Shown here: positions 23,815-36,937 of the stretch, in pieces
Numbering within the stretch: the stretch's first letter is position 1
Layout of the letters: each line of letters begins with the position of its first letter
DNA from: Catonia carolina
Taxonomy: Eukaryota > Arthropoda > Insecta > Hemiptera > Achilidae
Direction of reading: 5' to 3'
DNA: 64,000 nt
NCBI GenBank assembly: GCA_035578175.1
Contig: JAQMRL010000041.1
Location: 1-64,000, forward strand
Position numbers and translations under genes: made by a program
The notes under the pieces: generated by a model
Databases searched by the model: none
Seen by the model: only the letters and a program-made list of their open reading frames with translations
Told to the model about the DNA's origin: nothing

Positions 23815-25056
23815 AACCATCCCTCGCCGACTATAAATATGCATTGGAGTGGCAAGTATTGTTGTCGTGTCGACTTGAAAGATACCTAGCGGTGCCGACA
23901 AAATATCGAATGTCATTGTTTTGTCTTTTACAAAGCTCAAAGTGCTTTTAACCTACCCTGACCTGACCTAACCTAACACACACACACACTAGGAGTGGAA
24001 AGTATTGTTGTCGTGCCGACTTTTCTAAATCCAGTTTTCACCGGATTTGAACGTTTGTAGGCTTCCTGAACCCAAAAAAGCCTTTTCCGTGGTCGTGAGT
24101 GGAAAGTATTGTTGTCGCGTCGACTTTTCGAAACCTAATTTTCACCGGATCTATACGTTTGTAGGCCTCCTGAACCCAAAAAAAGTCTTTTCCGTGGTCG
24201 TGAGTGGTAAGTATTGTTGTCGCGTCGACTTTTCGAAACCTAATTTTCACCGGATCTATACGTTTGTAGGCCTCCTGGACCAAAAAAATTCAAGGGGGGG
24301 GGGGTAGTAACCGGTCTTTTCCGTGATCGTGAGTGTGGAAAGTATTGTTGTTGCGTCGACTTTTCGGAATCTAATTTTCACCGGATCTATACGTTTGTAG
24401 GCCTCCTGAACCAAAAAAAAGTCTTTTCCGTGGTCGTGGGTGGAAAGTATTGTTGTCGCGTCGACTTTTCGAAACCTAATTTTCACCGGATCTATACGTT
24501 TGTAGGCCTCCTGAACCCAAAAAATTCACAGGGGGGGTTAGTAACCGGTCTTTTCCGTGATCGTGAGTGGAAAGTATTGTTGTCGCGTCGACTTTTCGGA
24601 ATCTAATTTTCAACGGATATGTACGTTTGTAGGCCTCCTGAACCCAAAAAAATCAAGGGGTTAGTAACCGGCCTTTCCCGTGGTCGTGAGTGGAAAGTAT
24701 TGTTGTCGCGTCGACTTTTCGAAATCTAATTTTCACCGGATCTATACGTTTGTAGACCTCCTGAACCCAAAAAAATCAAGGGGGGGTAGTAGCCGGCCTT
24801 TTCCGTGGTCGTGAGTGGAAAGTATTGTTGTCGCGGCGACTTTTCGAGAACGAGTTTTCACCACAACTATACGTTTTTAGGCCCCCTGAACCCAACCTAA
24901 CCTAATCTAACTCAGACACGCACGCACACACCCCCGCACGACGCTTAGTTTACTTTTTACCCCGTTGTTATATTTTTTGTACGACGGTTAGTTTACAAGT
25001 TATCGGCGATTTTGTTTTTTTCAAGGTCACTGTTTTTTCCAAGTCCACCAAGTCAA

Positions 25057-25088
<32 letters not shown>

Positions 25089-25842
25089 CGTTTTTCTCGA
25101 TAACCAACCGTCCGATCGAGCTGGAAACGCCACCATTCTTTTTAGTTTTTAATTCTCTACAACATAGGCCTGTTTTTGTGCCGGCCACTCTTCTGAAATA
25201 GTTCCGTCGAAAAAGTTTTTTTCAAATTTCGGCCTCGGTATGCTTCCGAGACAGAAGTGTACGAAACAAAACTTGTAGGCAATTGAAAGACCTACAGTTT
25301 GGCGTAATCGATTTTATGTACCGAGCGTTCCTTAGTGCGTGACAGTTTTTCGCCGATATCTCGGTTACGGAGCGTCTTTTCGCGATTCCGATGAATTTTC
25401 ACATACATTAATCGGCCGTTGTCTCCACGACGGGCCGGTCAAAACCGAGCTAGCTAGCCCGGAAATAGCTTAAACAGCGATTTTAGCTATATTTTTCGAG
25501 ATTTCGGCTTAAATAGGGCTCGTGGAGTAAAAGTCACATAAGCGAGTTGTAGAGAATCAAAAGAGCTACAACTTTTGTTTCGGTCGTTTTCTTAAACGAC
25601 GCTTGGTTCACAAGATATTCGTCAAATCGCTTAAATGCTCAATGTTCCAAGCGTTCCTTTTAGCGAAAACGTTCTTCGCCTATATCTCGGTAACGGTTGG
25701 TCCGATCGAGCTGGAAACGCCACCATTCCTTTTCTTTTTCAATTCTCAACAACATAGGCTAGTTTTTGTGCCGGCCACTCTTCTAGAATAGCTAAAAAAG
25801 AGATTTCGAAAAGTCGACACGAAAACAATACTTTCCGCTCCC
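23815..25842 (+). repeat. Macrosatellite core 7
   Basis: Eight subrepeats from 23992. Shares CGCGGCGACTTTTCG and GCGAAAACGTTCTTCG with core 8 and later cores. TG tract 25061-25086. Right inverted end 25808-25841. Confidence 0.9.
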
Positions 25843-26086
25843 GTACGTGTTCACGGTCGGCAAGCGAAGGTTAAATAAAGCGACCCGTAACACAAGCGCG
25901 CACCCGCAACACAAGACGGCGACGGTACAGGAGGCGGTTCATTCGTAAAACGAGGTGATAGTTGTAAAGGAGGGGAGATTCATTCATTAAATTGTATATA
26001 TATATATATATATATATATGTAGTAAAGAAGGCGATTCATTCATAAAACGAGGTGATGGTAGTAAAGGAGGGAAGATTCATTCGTA

Positions 26087-26140
<54 letters not shown>

Positions 26141-26396
26141 AAGAAGGCGATTCATTCATAAAATTCCAATTCTGCTCCAACGGGGTACAAAAAGTGGTAT
26201 CTGCTATTCAGAGTGAACCGAACATTTCCAGTCCTCCGACCGAGCCGTAGGCTGTCCGTTACTATGCGAACATGCGAAAGTATTGTTGTCGCTTCCGCTT
26301 TTCCAATTCTGCTCCAACGGGGTACAAAAAGTGGTATCTGCTATTCAGAGTGAACCGAACATTTCCAGTCCTCCGACCGAGCCGTCGTAGGCTGTC
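25843..26396 (+). repeat. Linker 11, two TA tracts, two 137-bp repeats
   Basis: TA tracts 25995-26019 and 26094-26137 (44 bp). No 351-bp array. Confidence 0.85.
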
Positions 26397-27633
26397 AACC
26401 ATCCCTCGCCGACTATAAATATGCATTGGAGTGGCAAGTATTGTTGTCGTGTCGACTTGACAGATACCTAGCGGTTCCGACAAAATATCGAATGTCATTG
26501 TTTTGTCTTTTACAAAGCTCAAAGTGCTTTTAACCTACCCTGACCTGACCTAACCTAACACACACACACACTAGGAGTGGAAAGTATTGTTGTCGTGCCG
26601 ACTTTTCTAAATCCAGTTTTCACCGGATTTGAACGTTTGTAGGCTTCCTGAACCCAAAAAAGCCTTTTCCGTGGTCGTGAGTGGAAAGTATTGTTGTCGC
26701 GTCGACTTTTCGAAACCTAATTTTCACCGGATCTATACGTTTGTAGGCCTCCTGAACCCAAAAAAGTCTTTTCCGTGGTCGTGAGTGGAAAGTATTGTTG
26801 TCGCGTCGACTTTTCGAAACCTAATTTTCACCGGATCTATACGTTTGTAGGCCTCCTGAACCCAAAAAATTCAAGGAGGGGGTAGTAACCGGTCTTTTCC
26901 GTGATCGTGAGTGTGGAAAGTATTGTTGTCGCGTCGACTTTTCGGAATCTAATTTTCACCGGATCTATACGTTTGTAGGCCTCCTGAACCAAAAAAAAGT
27001 CTTTTCCGTGGTCGTGGGTGGAAAGTATTGTTGTCGCGTCGACTTTTCGAAACCTAATTTTCACCGGATCTATACGTTTGTAGGCCTCCTGAACCCAAAA
27101 AATTCACAGGGGGGGTTAGTAACCGGTCTTTTCCGTGATCGTGAGTGGAAAGTATTGTTGTCGCGTCGACTTTTCGGAATCTAATTTTCAACGGATATGT
27201 ACGTTTGTAGGCCTCCTGAACCCAAAAAAATCAAGGGGGTAGTAACCGGCCTTTCCCGTGGTCGTGAGTGGAAAGTATTGTTGTCGCGTCGACTTTTCGA
27301 AATCTAATTTTCACCGGATCTATACGTTTGTAGACCTCCTGAACCCAAAAAAATCAAGGGGGGTAGTAGCCGGCCTTTTCCGTGGTCGTGAGTGGAAAGT
27401 ATTGTTGTCGCGGCGACTTTTCGAGAACGAGTTTTCACCACAACTATACGTTTTTAGGCCCCCTGAACCCAACCTAACCTAATCTAACTCAGACACGCAC
27501 GCACACACCCCCGCACGACGCTTAGTTTACTTTTTACCCCGTTGTTATATTTTTTGTACGACGGTTAGTTTACAAGTTATCGGCGATTTTGTTTTTTTCA
27601 AGGTCACTGTTTTTTCCAAGTCCACCAAGTCAA

Positions 27634-27665
<32 letters not shown>

Positions 27666-28419
27666 CGTTTTTCTCGATAACCAACCGTCCGATCGAGCTG
27701 GAAACGCCACCATTCTTTTTAGTTTTTAATTCTCTACAACATAGGCCTGTTTTTGTGCCGGCCACTCTTCTGAAATAGTTCCGTCGAAAAAGTTTTTTTC
27801 AAATTTCGGCCTCGGTGTGCTTCCGAGACAGAAGTGTACGAAACAAAACTTGTAGGCAATCGAAAGACCTACAGTTTGGCGTAATCGATTTTATGTACCG
27901 AGCGTTCCTTAGTGCGTGACAGTTTTTCGCCGATATCTCGGTTACGGAGCGTCTTTTCGCGATTCCGATGAATTTTCACATACATTAATCGGCCGTTGTC
28001 TCCACGACGGGCCGGTCAAAACCGAGCTAGCTAGCCCGGAAATAGCTTAAACAGCGATTTTAGCTATATTTTTCGAGATTTCGGCTTAAATAGGGCTCGT
28101 GGAGTAAAAGTCACATAAGCGAGTTGTAGAGAATCAAAAGAGCTACAACTTTTGTTTCGGTCGTTTTCTTAAACGACGCTTGGTTCACAAGATATTCGTC
28201 AAATCGCTTAAATGCTCAATGTTCCAAGCGTTCCTTTTAGCGAAAACGTTCTTCGCCTATATCTCGGTAACGGTTGGTCCGATCGAGCTGGAAACGCCAC
28301 CATTCCTTTTCTTTTTCAATTCTCAACAACATAGGCTAGTTTTTGTGCCGGCCACTCTTCTAGAATAGCTAAAAAAGAGATTTCGAAAAGTCGACACGAA
28401 AACAATACTTTCCGCTCCC
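26397..28419 (+). repeat. Macrosatellite core 8
   Basis: Nearly identical to core 9 at an offset of 2563 bp (TG starts 27638 and 30201), including private variants AAGGAGGGGGTAG and GCGGTTCCGAC. Left inverted end from 26574, right 28385-28418. Confidence 0.9.
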
Positions 28420-28661
28420 GTACGTGTTCACGGTCGGCAAGCGAAGGTTAAATAAAGCGACCCGTAACACAAGCGCGCACCCGCAACACAAGACGGCGAC
28501 GGTACAGGAGGCGGTTCATTCGTAAAACGAGGTGATAGTTGTAAAGGAGGGGAGATTCATTCATTAAATTGTATATATATATATATATATATATGTAGTA
28601 AAGAAGGCGATTCATTCATAAAACGAGGTGATGGTAGTAAAGGAGGGAAGATTCATTCGTA

Positions 28662-28703
<42 letters not shown>

Positions 28704-28959
28704 AAGAAGGCGATTCATTCATAAAATTCCAATTCTGCTCCAACGGGGTACAAAAAGTGGTATCTGCTATTCAGAGTGAACCGAACATTTCCAGTCCTCC
28801 GACCGAGCCGTAGGCTGTCCGTTACTATGCGAACATGCGAAAGTATTGTTGTCGCTTCCGCTTTTCCAATTCTGCTCCAACGGGGTACAAAAAGTGGTAT
28901 CTGCTATTCAGAGTGAACCGAACATTTCCAGTCCTCCGACCGAGCCGTCGTAGGCTGTC
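28420..28959 (+). repeat. Linker 12, two TA tracts, two 137-bp repeats
   Basis: TA tracts 28572-28594 and 28669-28700. Differs from linker 11 mainly in TA length. Confidence 0.85.
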
Positions 28960-30196
28960 AACCATCCCTCGCCGACTATAAATATGCATTGGAGTGGCAA
29001 GTATTGTTGTCGTGTCGACTTGACAGATACCTAGCGGTTCCGACAAAATATCGAATGTCATTGTTTTGTCTTTTACAAAGCTCAAAGTGCTTTTAACCTA
29101 CCCTGACCTGACCTAACCTAACACACACACACACTAGGAGTGGAAAGTATTGTTGTCGTGCCGACTTTTCTAAATCCAGTTTTCACCGGATTTGAACGTT
29201 TGTAGGCTTCCTGAACCCAAAAAAGCCTTTTCCGTGGTCGTGAGTGGAAAGTATTGTTGTCGCGTCGACTTTTCGAAACCTAATTTTCACCGGATCTATA
29301 CGTTTGTAGGCCTCCTGAACCCAAAAAAGTCTTTTCCGTGGTCGTGAGTGGAAAGTATTGTTGTCGCGTCGACTTTTCGAAACCTAATTTTCACCGGATC
29401 TATACGTTTGTAGGCCTCCTGAACCCAAAAAATTCAAGGAGGGGGTAGTAACCGGTCTTTTCCGTGATCGTGAGTGTGGAAAGTATTGTTGTCGCGTCGA
29501 CTTTTCGGAATCTAATTTTCACCGGATCTATACGTTTGTAGGCCTCCTGAACCAAAAAAAAGTCTTTTCCGTGGTCGTGGGTGGAAAGTATTGTTGTCGC
29601 GTCGACTTTTCGAAACCTAATTTTCACCGGATCTATACGTTTGTAGGCCTCCTGAACCCAAAAAATTCACAGGGGGGGTTAGTAACCGGTCTTTTCCGTG
29701 ATCGTGAGTGGAAAGTATTGTTGTCGCGTCGACTTTTCGGAATCTAATTTTCAACGGATATGTACGTTTGTAGGCCTCCTGAACCCAAAAAAATCAAGGG
29801 GGTAGTAACCGGCCTTTCCCGTGGTCGTGAGTGGAAAGTATTGTTGTCGCGTCGACTTTTCGAAATCTAATTTTCACCGGATCTATACGTTTGTAGACCT
29901 CCTGAACCCAAAAAAATCAAGGGGGGTAGTAGCCGGCCTTTTCCGTGGTCGTGAGTGGAAAGTATTGTTGTCGCGGCGACTTTTCGAGAACGAGTTTTCA
30001 CCACAACTATACGTTTTTAGGCCCCCTGAACCCAACCTAACCTAATCTAACTCAGACACGCACGCACACACCCCCGCACGACGCTTAGTTTACTTTTTAC
30101 CCCGTTGTTATATTTTTTGTACGACGGTTAGTTTACAAGTTATCGGCGATTTTGTTTTTTTCAAGGTCACTGTTTTTTCCAAGTCCACCAAGTCAA

Positions 30197-30244
<48 letters not shown>

Positions 30245-30996
30245 TTTTTCTCGATAACCAACCGTCCGATCGAGCTGGAAACGCCACCATTCTTTTTAGT
30301 TTTTAATTCTCTACAACATAGGCCTGTTTTTGTGCCGGCCACTCTTCTGAAATAGTTCCGTCGAAAAAGTTTTTTTCAAATTTCGGCCTCGGTATGCTTC
30401 CGAGACAGAAGTGTACGAAACAAAACTTGTAGGCAATCGAAAGACCTACAGTTTGGCGTAATCGATTTTATGTACCGAGCGTTCCTTAGTGCGTGACAGT
30501 TTTTCGCCGATATCTCGGTTACGGAGCGTCTTTTCGCGATTCCGATGAATTTTCACATACATTAATCGGCCGTTGTCTCCACGACGGGCCGGTCAAAACC
30601 GAGCTAGCTAGCCCGGAAATAGCTTAAACAGCGATTTTAGCTATATTTTTCGAGATTTCGGCTTAAATAGGGCTCGTGGAGTAAAAGTCACATAAGCGAG
30701 TTGTAGAGAATCAAAAGAGCTACAACTTTTGTTTCGGTCGTTTTCTTAAACGACGCTTGGTTCACAAGATATTCGTCAAATCGCTTAAATGCTCAATGTT
30801 CCAAGCGTTCCTTTTAGCGAAACAGTTCTTCGCCTATATCTCGGTAACGGTTGGTCCGATCGAGCTGGAAACGCCACCATTCCTTTTCTTTTTCAATTCT
30901 CAACAACATAGGCTAGTTTTTGTGCCGGCCACTCTTCTAGAATAGCTAAAAAAGAGATTTCGAAAAGTCGACACGAAAACAATACTTTCCGCTCCC
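28960..30996 (+). repeat. Macrosatellite core 9
   Basis: Copy of core 8, but with GCGAAACAGTTCTTCG rather than GCGAAAACGTTC and with a longer TG tract (30201-30240). Left inverted end from 29137, right 30962-30995. Confidence 0.9.
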
Positions 30997-31234
30997 GTAC
31001 GTGTTCACGGTCGGCAAGCGAAGGTTAAATAAAGCGACCCGTAACACAAGCGCGCACCCGCAACACAAGACGGCGACGGTACAGGAGGCGGTTCATTCGT
31101 AAAACGAGGTGATAGTTGTAAAGGAGGGGAGATTCATTCATTAAATTGTATATATATATATATATATGTAGTAAAGAAGGCGATTCATTCATAAAACGAG
31201 GTGATGGTAGTAAAGGAGGGAAGATTCATTCGTA

Positions 31235-31280
<46 letters not shown>

Positions 31281-31536
31281 AAGAAGGCGATTCATTCATA
31301 AAATTCCAATTCTGCTCCAACGGGGTACAAAAAGTGGTATCTGCTATTCAGAGTGAACCGAACATTTCCAGTCCTCCGACCGAGCCGTAGGCTGTCCGTT
31401 ACTATGCGAACATGCGAAAGTATTGTTGTCGCTTCCGCTTTTCCAATTCTGCTCCAACGGGGTACAAAAAGTGGTATCTGCTATTCAGAGTGAACCGAAC
31501 ATTTCCAGTCCTCCGACCGAGCCGTCGTAGGCTGTC
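30997..31536 (+). repeat. Linker 13, two TA tracts, two 137-bp repeats
   Basis: TA tracts 31149-31167 and 31242-31277. No 351-bp array; it closes a run of three consecutive array-free, two-TA linkers. Confidence 0.85.
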
Positions 31537-32768
31537 AACCATCCCTCGCCGACTATAAATATGCATTGGAGTGGCAAGTATTGTTGTCGTGTCGACTTGA
31601 CAGATACCTAGCGGTTCCAACAAAATATCGAATGTCATTGTTTTGTCTTTTACAAAGCTCAAAGTGCTTTTAACCTACCCTGACCTGACCTAACCTAACA
31701 CACACACACACTAGGAGTGGAAAGTATTGTTGTCGTGCCGACTTTTCTAAATCCAGTTTTCACCGGATTTGAACGTTTGTAGGCTTCCTGAACCCAAAAA
31801 AGCCTTTTCCGTGGTCGTGAGTGGAAAGTATTGTTGTCGCGTCGACTTTTCGAAACCTAATTTTCACCGGATCTATACGTTTGTAGGCCTCCTGAACCCA
31901 AAAAAGTCTTTTCCGTGGTCGTGAGTGGAAAGTATTGTTGTCGCGTCGACTTTTCGAAACCTAATTTTCACCGGATCTATACGTTTGTAGGCCTCCTGAA
32001 CCCAAAAAATTCAAGGAGGGAGTAGTAACCGGTCTTTTCCGTGATCGTGAGTGTGGAAAGTATTGTTGTCGCGTCGACTTTTCGGAATCTAATTTTCACC
32101 GGATCTATACGTTTGTAGGCCTCCTGAACCAAAAAAAAGTCTTTTCCGTGGTCGTGGGTGGAAAGTATTGTTGTCGCGTCGACTTTTCGAAACCTAATTT
32201 TCACCGGATCTATACGTTTGTAGGCCTCCTGAACCCAAAAAATTCACAGGGGGGGTTAGTAACCGGTCTTTTCCGTGATCGTGAGTGGAAAGTATTGTTG
32301 TCGCGTCGACTTTTCGCACATATCAGAGTGCGTCGTTTGTAGGCCTCCTGAACCCAAAAAAATCAAGGGGGTAGTAACCGGCCTTTCCCGTGGTCGTGAG
32401 TGGAAAGTATTGTTGTCGCGTCGACTTTTCGAAATCTAATTTTCACCGGATCTATACGTTTGTAGACCTCCTGAACCCAATAAAAATCAAGGGGGGGGTA
32501 GTAGCCGGCCTTTTCCGTGGTCGTGAGTGGAAAGTATTGTTGTCGCGGCGACTTTTCGAGAACGGGTTTTCACCACAACTATACGTTTTTAGGCCCCCTG
32601 AACCCAACCTAACCTAATCTAACTCAGACACGCACGCACACACCCCCGCACGACGCTTAGTTTACTTTTTACCCCGTTGTTATATTTTTTGTACGACGGT
32701 TAGTTTACAAGTTATCGGCGATTTTGTTTTTTTCAAGGTCACTGTTTTTTCCAAGTCCACCAAGTCAA

Positions 32769-32807
<39 letters not shown>

Positions 32808-33571
32808 GGTGTGTACGTTTTTCTCGATAACCAACCGTCCGATCGAGCTGGAAACGCCACCATTCTTTTTAGTTTTTAATTCTCTACAACATAGGCCTGT
32901 TTTTGTGCCGGCCACTCTTCTGAAATAGTTCCGTCGAAAAAGTTTTTTTCAAATTTTCGGCCTCGGTATGCTTCCGAGACAGAAGTGTACGAAACAAAAC
33001 TTGTAGGCAATCGAAAGACCTACAGTTTGGCGTAATCGATTTTATGTACCGAGCGTTCCTTAGTGCGTGACAGTTTTTCGCCGATATCTCGGTTACGGAG
33101 CGTCTTTTTCGCGATTCCGATGAATTTTCACATACATTAATCGGCCGTTGTCTCCACGACGGGCCGGTCAAAACCGAGCTAGCTAGCCCGGAAATAGCTT
33201 AAACAGCGATTTTAGCTATATTTTTCGAGATTTCGGCTTAAATAGGGCTCGTGGAGTAAAAGTCACATAAGCGAGTTGTAGAGAATCAAAAGAGCTACAA
33301 CTTTTGTTTCGGTCGTTTTCTTAAACGACGCTTGGTTCACAAGATATTCGTCAAATCGCTTAAATGCTCAATGTTCCAAGCGTTCCTTTTAGCGAAAACG
33401 TTCTTCGCTCTATATCTCGGTAACGGTTGGTCCGATCGAGCTGGAAACGCCACCATTCCTTTTCTTTTTCAATTCTCAACAACATAGGCTAGTTTTTGTG
33501 CCGCCACTCTTCTAGAATAGCTAAAAAAGAGATTTCGAAAAGTCGACACGAAAACAATACTTTCCGCTCCC
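31537..33571 (+). repeat. Macrosatellite core 10 (disrupted by a barcode)
   Basis: Its left part (to 32316) matches cores 8 and 9 cleanly. In the sixth subrepeat a barcode plus T (32317-32333) replaces 25 native bases. To the right, private indels become frequent, including a broken TG tract (32773-32814, GTGGTGTGTGGGTG). Right inverted end 33537-33570. Confidence 0.88.
32317..32332 (+). other. Internal sequencing barcode (assembly artefact)
   Basis: CACATATCAGAGTGCG, identical to bases 1-16, lies inside a subrepeat between TTTTCG and T-CGTTTGTAGG. In the sister cores the same place holds 25 bases of ordinary subrepeat (GAATCTAATTTTCAACGG and so on). As at position 1 the 16-mer is followed by a T. 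I infer an untrimmed read start built into the assembly, with the read extending to the right. Confidence 0.88.
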
Positions 33572-33817
33572 GTACGTGTTCACGGTCGGCAAGCGAAGGT
33601 TAAATAAAGCGACCCGTAACACAAGCGCGCACCCGCAACACAAGACGGCGACGGTACAGGAGGCGGTTCATTCGTAAAACGAGGTGATAGTTGTAAAAGA
33701 GGGGAGATTCATTCATTAAATTGTATATATATAATATATATATATATATATGTAGTAAAGAAGGCGATTCATTCATAAAACGAGGTGACGGTAGTAAAGA
33801 GGGAAGATTCATTCGTA

Positions 33818-33864
<47 letters not shown>

Positions 33865-34172
33865 ATATAGGTTAAAGAAGGCGATTCATTCATAAAATTC
33901 CAATTCTGCTCCAACGGGGTACAAAAAGTGGCATCTGCTATTCAGGATGAACCGAACATTTCCAGTCCTCCGACCGAGCCGTAGGCTGTCCGTTACTATG
34001 CGAACATGCGAAAGTATTGTTGTCGCTTCCGCTTTTCCAATTCTGCTCCAACGGGGTACAAAAAGTGGTATCTGCTATTCAGAGTGAACCGAACATTTCC
34101 AGTCCTCCGACCGAGCCGTCGTAGGCTGTCAACCATCCCTCGCCGACTATAAATATGCATTGGAGTGGCAAG
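33572..34172 (+). repeat. Linker 14, two imperfect TA tracts, two 137-bp repeats
   Basis: TA tracts 33724-33751 and 33825-33869 are both broken by AA or TT, unlike sister tracts. Lies within the indel-rich zone. Confidence 0.8.
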
Positions 34173-35290
34173 TATTTTTTTTTTTCTCGTATGGCATGAT
34201 CAGTGCAAGGCCCGAGCGCTCGGCCGAGGCGAGTCGCCTGCTACCGAACATTCCATACGGGAGCGATCATCTCATACGAAAAAGCTCGTATGGCATGAGC
34301 AGGGCCCGGCCGGCGAAGAAGGCCCTACTAGGCGAGGCCGCCTGCTACCGAACATTTCATACGGGAGCAATCATCTCATACGGGAGCAATCATCTCATAC
34401 GGGAAAAAAAACGGTTTTTGGCTTGTAGCGGCCGAACGGAAGGAGCTAGAAGGCCTGGCTAAGTTGCATTTTTGCGATTTTACAACGGCGCATCTAACTG
34501 GCGCGGTCCCGGCGCGATCGGACTAAAGGGAAAGAAAAAAAATTTTTTTTTTTTCTCGTATGGCATGATCAGTGCAAGGCCCGAGCGCTCGGCCCCGAGG
34601 CGAGTCCGCCTGCTACCGAACATTCCATACGGGAGCGATCATCTCATACGAAAAGCTCGTATGGCATGAGCAGGGCCCGGCCGGCGAAGAAGGCCCTACT
34701 AGGCGAGGCCGCCTGCCACCGAACATTTCATACGGGAGCAATCATCTCATACGGAAAAAAAAACGGTTTTTGGCTTGTAGCGGCCGAACGGAAAGAGCTA
34801 GAAGGCCTGGCTAAGTTGCATTTTTTGCGATTTTACAACGGCGCATCTAACTGGCGCGGTCCCGGCGCGATCGGACTAAAGGGAAAGAAAAAAAATTTTT
34901 TTTTTCTCGTATGGCATGATCAGTGCAAGGCCCGAGCGCTCGGCCCGAGGCGAGTCCGCCTGCTACCGAACATTCCATACGGGAGCGATAATCTCATACG
35001 AAAAGCTCGTATGGCATGAGCAGGGCCCGGCCGGCGAAGAAGGCCCTACTAGGCGAGGCCGCCTGCCACCGAACATTTCATACGGGAGCAATCATCTCAT
35101 ACGGAAAAAAAAAACGGTTTTTGGCTTGTAGCGGCCGAACGGAAGGAGCTAGAAGGCCTGGCTAAGTTGCATTTTTGCGATTTTACAACGCGCGCATCTA
35201 ACTGGCGCGGTCCCGGCGCGATCGGACTAAAGGGAAAGAAAAAAAATTTTTTTTTTTCTCGTATGGCATGATCAGTGCAAGGCCCGAGCG
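34173..35290 (+). repeat. 351-bp satellite array 5 (3 full copies + partial)
   Basis: Copies start at 34186, 34555 and 34906; a partial copy starts at 35258. The first copy is 369 bp because GGGAGCAATCATCTCATAC is doubled. Frameshifting indels are scattered through it, consistent with read error rather than evolution. Confidence 0.9.
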
Positions 35291-35657
35291 CGCACCCGCA
35301 ACACAAGACGGCGACGGTACAGGAGGCGGTTCATTCGTAAAACGAGGTGATGGTAGTAAAGGAGGGAAGATTCATTCGTAACAAAGGTATATATATATAG
35401 TAAAGAAGGCGATTCATTCATAAAATTCCAATTCTGCTCCAACGGGGTACAAAAGTGGTATCTGCTATTCAGAGTGAACCGAACATTTCCAGTCTTCCGA
35501 CCGAGCCGTAGGCTGTCCGTTACTATGCGAACATGCGAAATTATTGTTGTCGCTTCCGCTTTTCCAATTCTGCTCCAACGGGGTACAAAAAGTGGTATCT
35601 GCTATTCAGAGTGAACCGAACATTTCCAGTCCTCCGACCGAGCCGTCGTAGGCTGTT
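35291..35657 (+). repeat. Linker 15, two 137-bp repeats
   Basis: One TA tract (35388-35399). Carries GCGAAATTATTG as in linker 10 and further private changes (CAGTCTTCCG, CTGTTAACC). Confidence 0.82.
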
Positions 35658-36901
35658 AACCATCCCTCGCCGACTATAAATATGCATTGGAGTGGCAAGT
35701 ATTGTTGTCGTGTCGACTTGACAGATACCTAGCGGTGCCGACAAAATATCGAATGTCATTGTTTTGTCTTTTACAAAGCTCAAAGTGCTTTTAACCTACC
35801 CTGACCTGACCTAACCTAACACACACACACACTAGGAGTGGAAAAGTATTGTTGTCGTGCCGACTTTTCTAAATCCAGTTTTCACCGGATTTGAACGTTT
35901 GTAGGCTTCCTGAACCCAAAAAAAGCCTTTTCCGTGGTCGTGAGTGGAAAGTATTGTTGTCGCGTCGACTTTTCGAAACCTAATTTTCACCGGATCTATA
36001 CGTTTGTAGGCCTCCTGAACCCAAAAAAAGTCTTTTCCGTGGTCGTGAGTGGAAAGTATTGTTGTCGCGTCGACTTTTCGAAACCTAATTTTCACCGGAT
36101 CTATACGTTTGTAGGCCTCCTGAACCCAAAAAATTCAAGGGGGGGGGGGTAGTAACCGGTCTTTTCCGTGATCGTGAGTGTGGAAAGTATTGTTGTCGCG
36201 TCGACTTTTCGGAATCTAATTTTCACCGGATCTATACGTTTGTAGGCCTCCTGAACCAAAAAAAAGTCTTTTCCGTGGTCGTGGGTGGAAAGTATTGTTG
36301 TCGCGTCGACTTTTCGAAACCTAATTTTCACCGGATCTATACGTTTGTAGGCCTCCTGAACCCAAAAAATTCACAGGGGGGGTTAGTAACCGGTCTTTTC
36401 CGTGATCGTGAGTGGAAAGTATTGTTGTCGCGTCGACTTTTCGGAATCTAATTTTCAACGGATATGTACGTTTGTAGGCCTCCTGAACCCAAAAAAATCA
36501 AGGGGGTAGTAACCGGCCTTTCCCGTGGTCGTGAGTGGAAAGTATTGTTGTCGCGTCGACTTTTCGAAATCTAATTTTCACCGGATCTATACGTTTGTAG
36601 ACCTCTTGAACCCAAAAAAATCAAGGGGGGGTAGTAGCCGGCCTTTTCCGTGGTCGTGAGTGGAAAGTATTGTTGTCGCGTCGACTTTTCGAGAACGAGT
36701 TTTCACCACAACTATACGTTTTTAGGCCCCCTGAACCCAACCTAACCTAATCTAACTCAGACACGCACGCACACACCCCCGCACGACGCTTAGTTTACTT
36801 TTTACCCCGTTGTTATATTTTTTGTACGACGGTTAGTTTACAAGTTATCGGCGATTTTGTTTTTTTCAAGGTCACTGTTTTTTCCAAGTCCACCAAGTCA
36901 A

Positions 36902-36937
<36 letters not shown>

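Larger units (their letters stand above)
32333..36140 (+). other. Zone of clustered private indels (probable unpolished read)
   Basis: Compared with sister copies this stretch has many one-off changes, mostly homopolymer indels: extra T near 32955 and 33105, TC insertion near 33409, lost G near 33503, AAAGAGGG for AAAGGAGGG near 33798, CAGGATGAA for CAGAGTGAA near 33944, two lost bases near 34224-34235, an 18-bp duplication near 34385, CGCGCGC near 35191, lost A near 35453, extra A near 35843 and 35917, and a long G-run near 36140. Such changes are rare elsewhere. It starts at the internal barcode. Confidence 0.75.

Noticed and set aside
32884..33171. 95-codon minus-strand frame in core 10
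   Set aside because: It exists only because of extra T residues in the error-rich zone after the internal barcode; the other cores do not have it.
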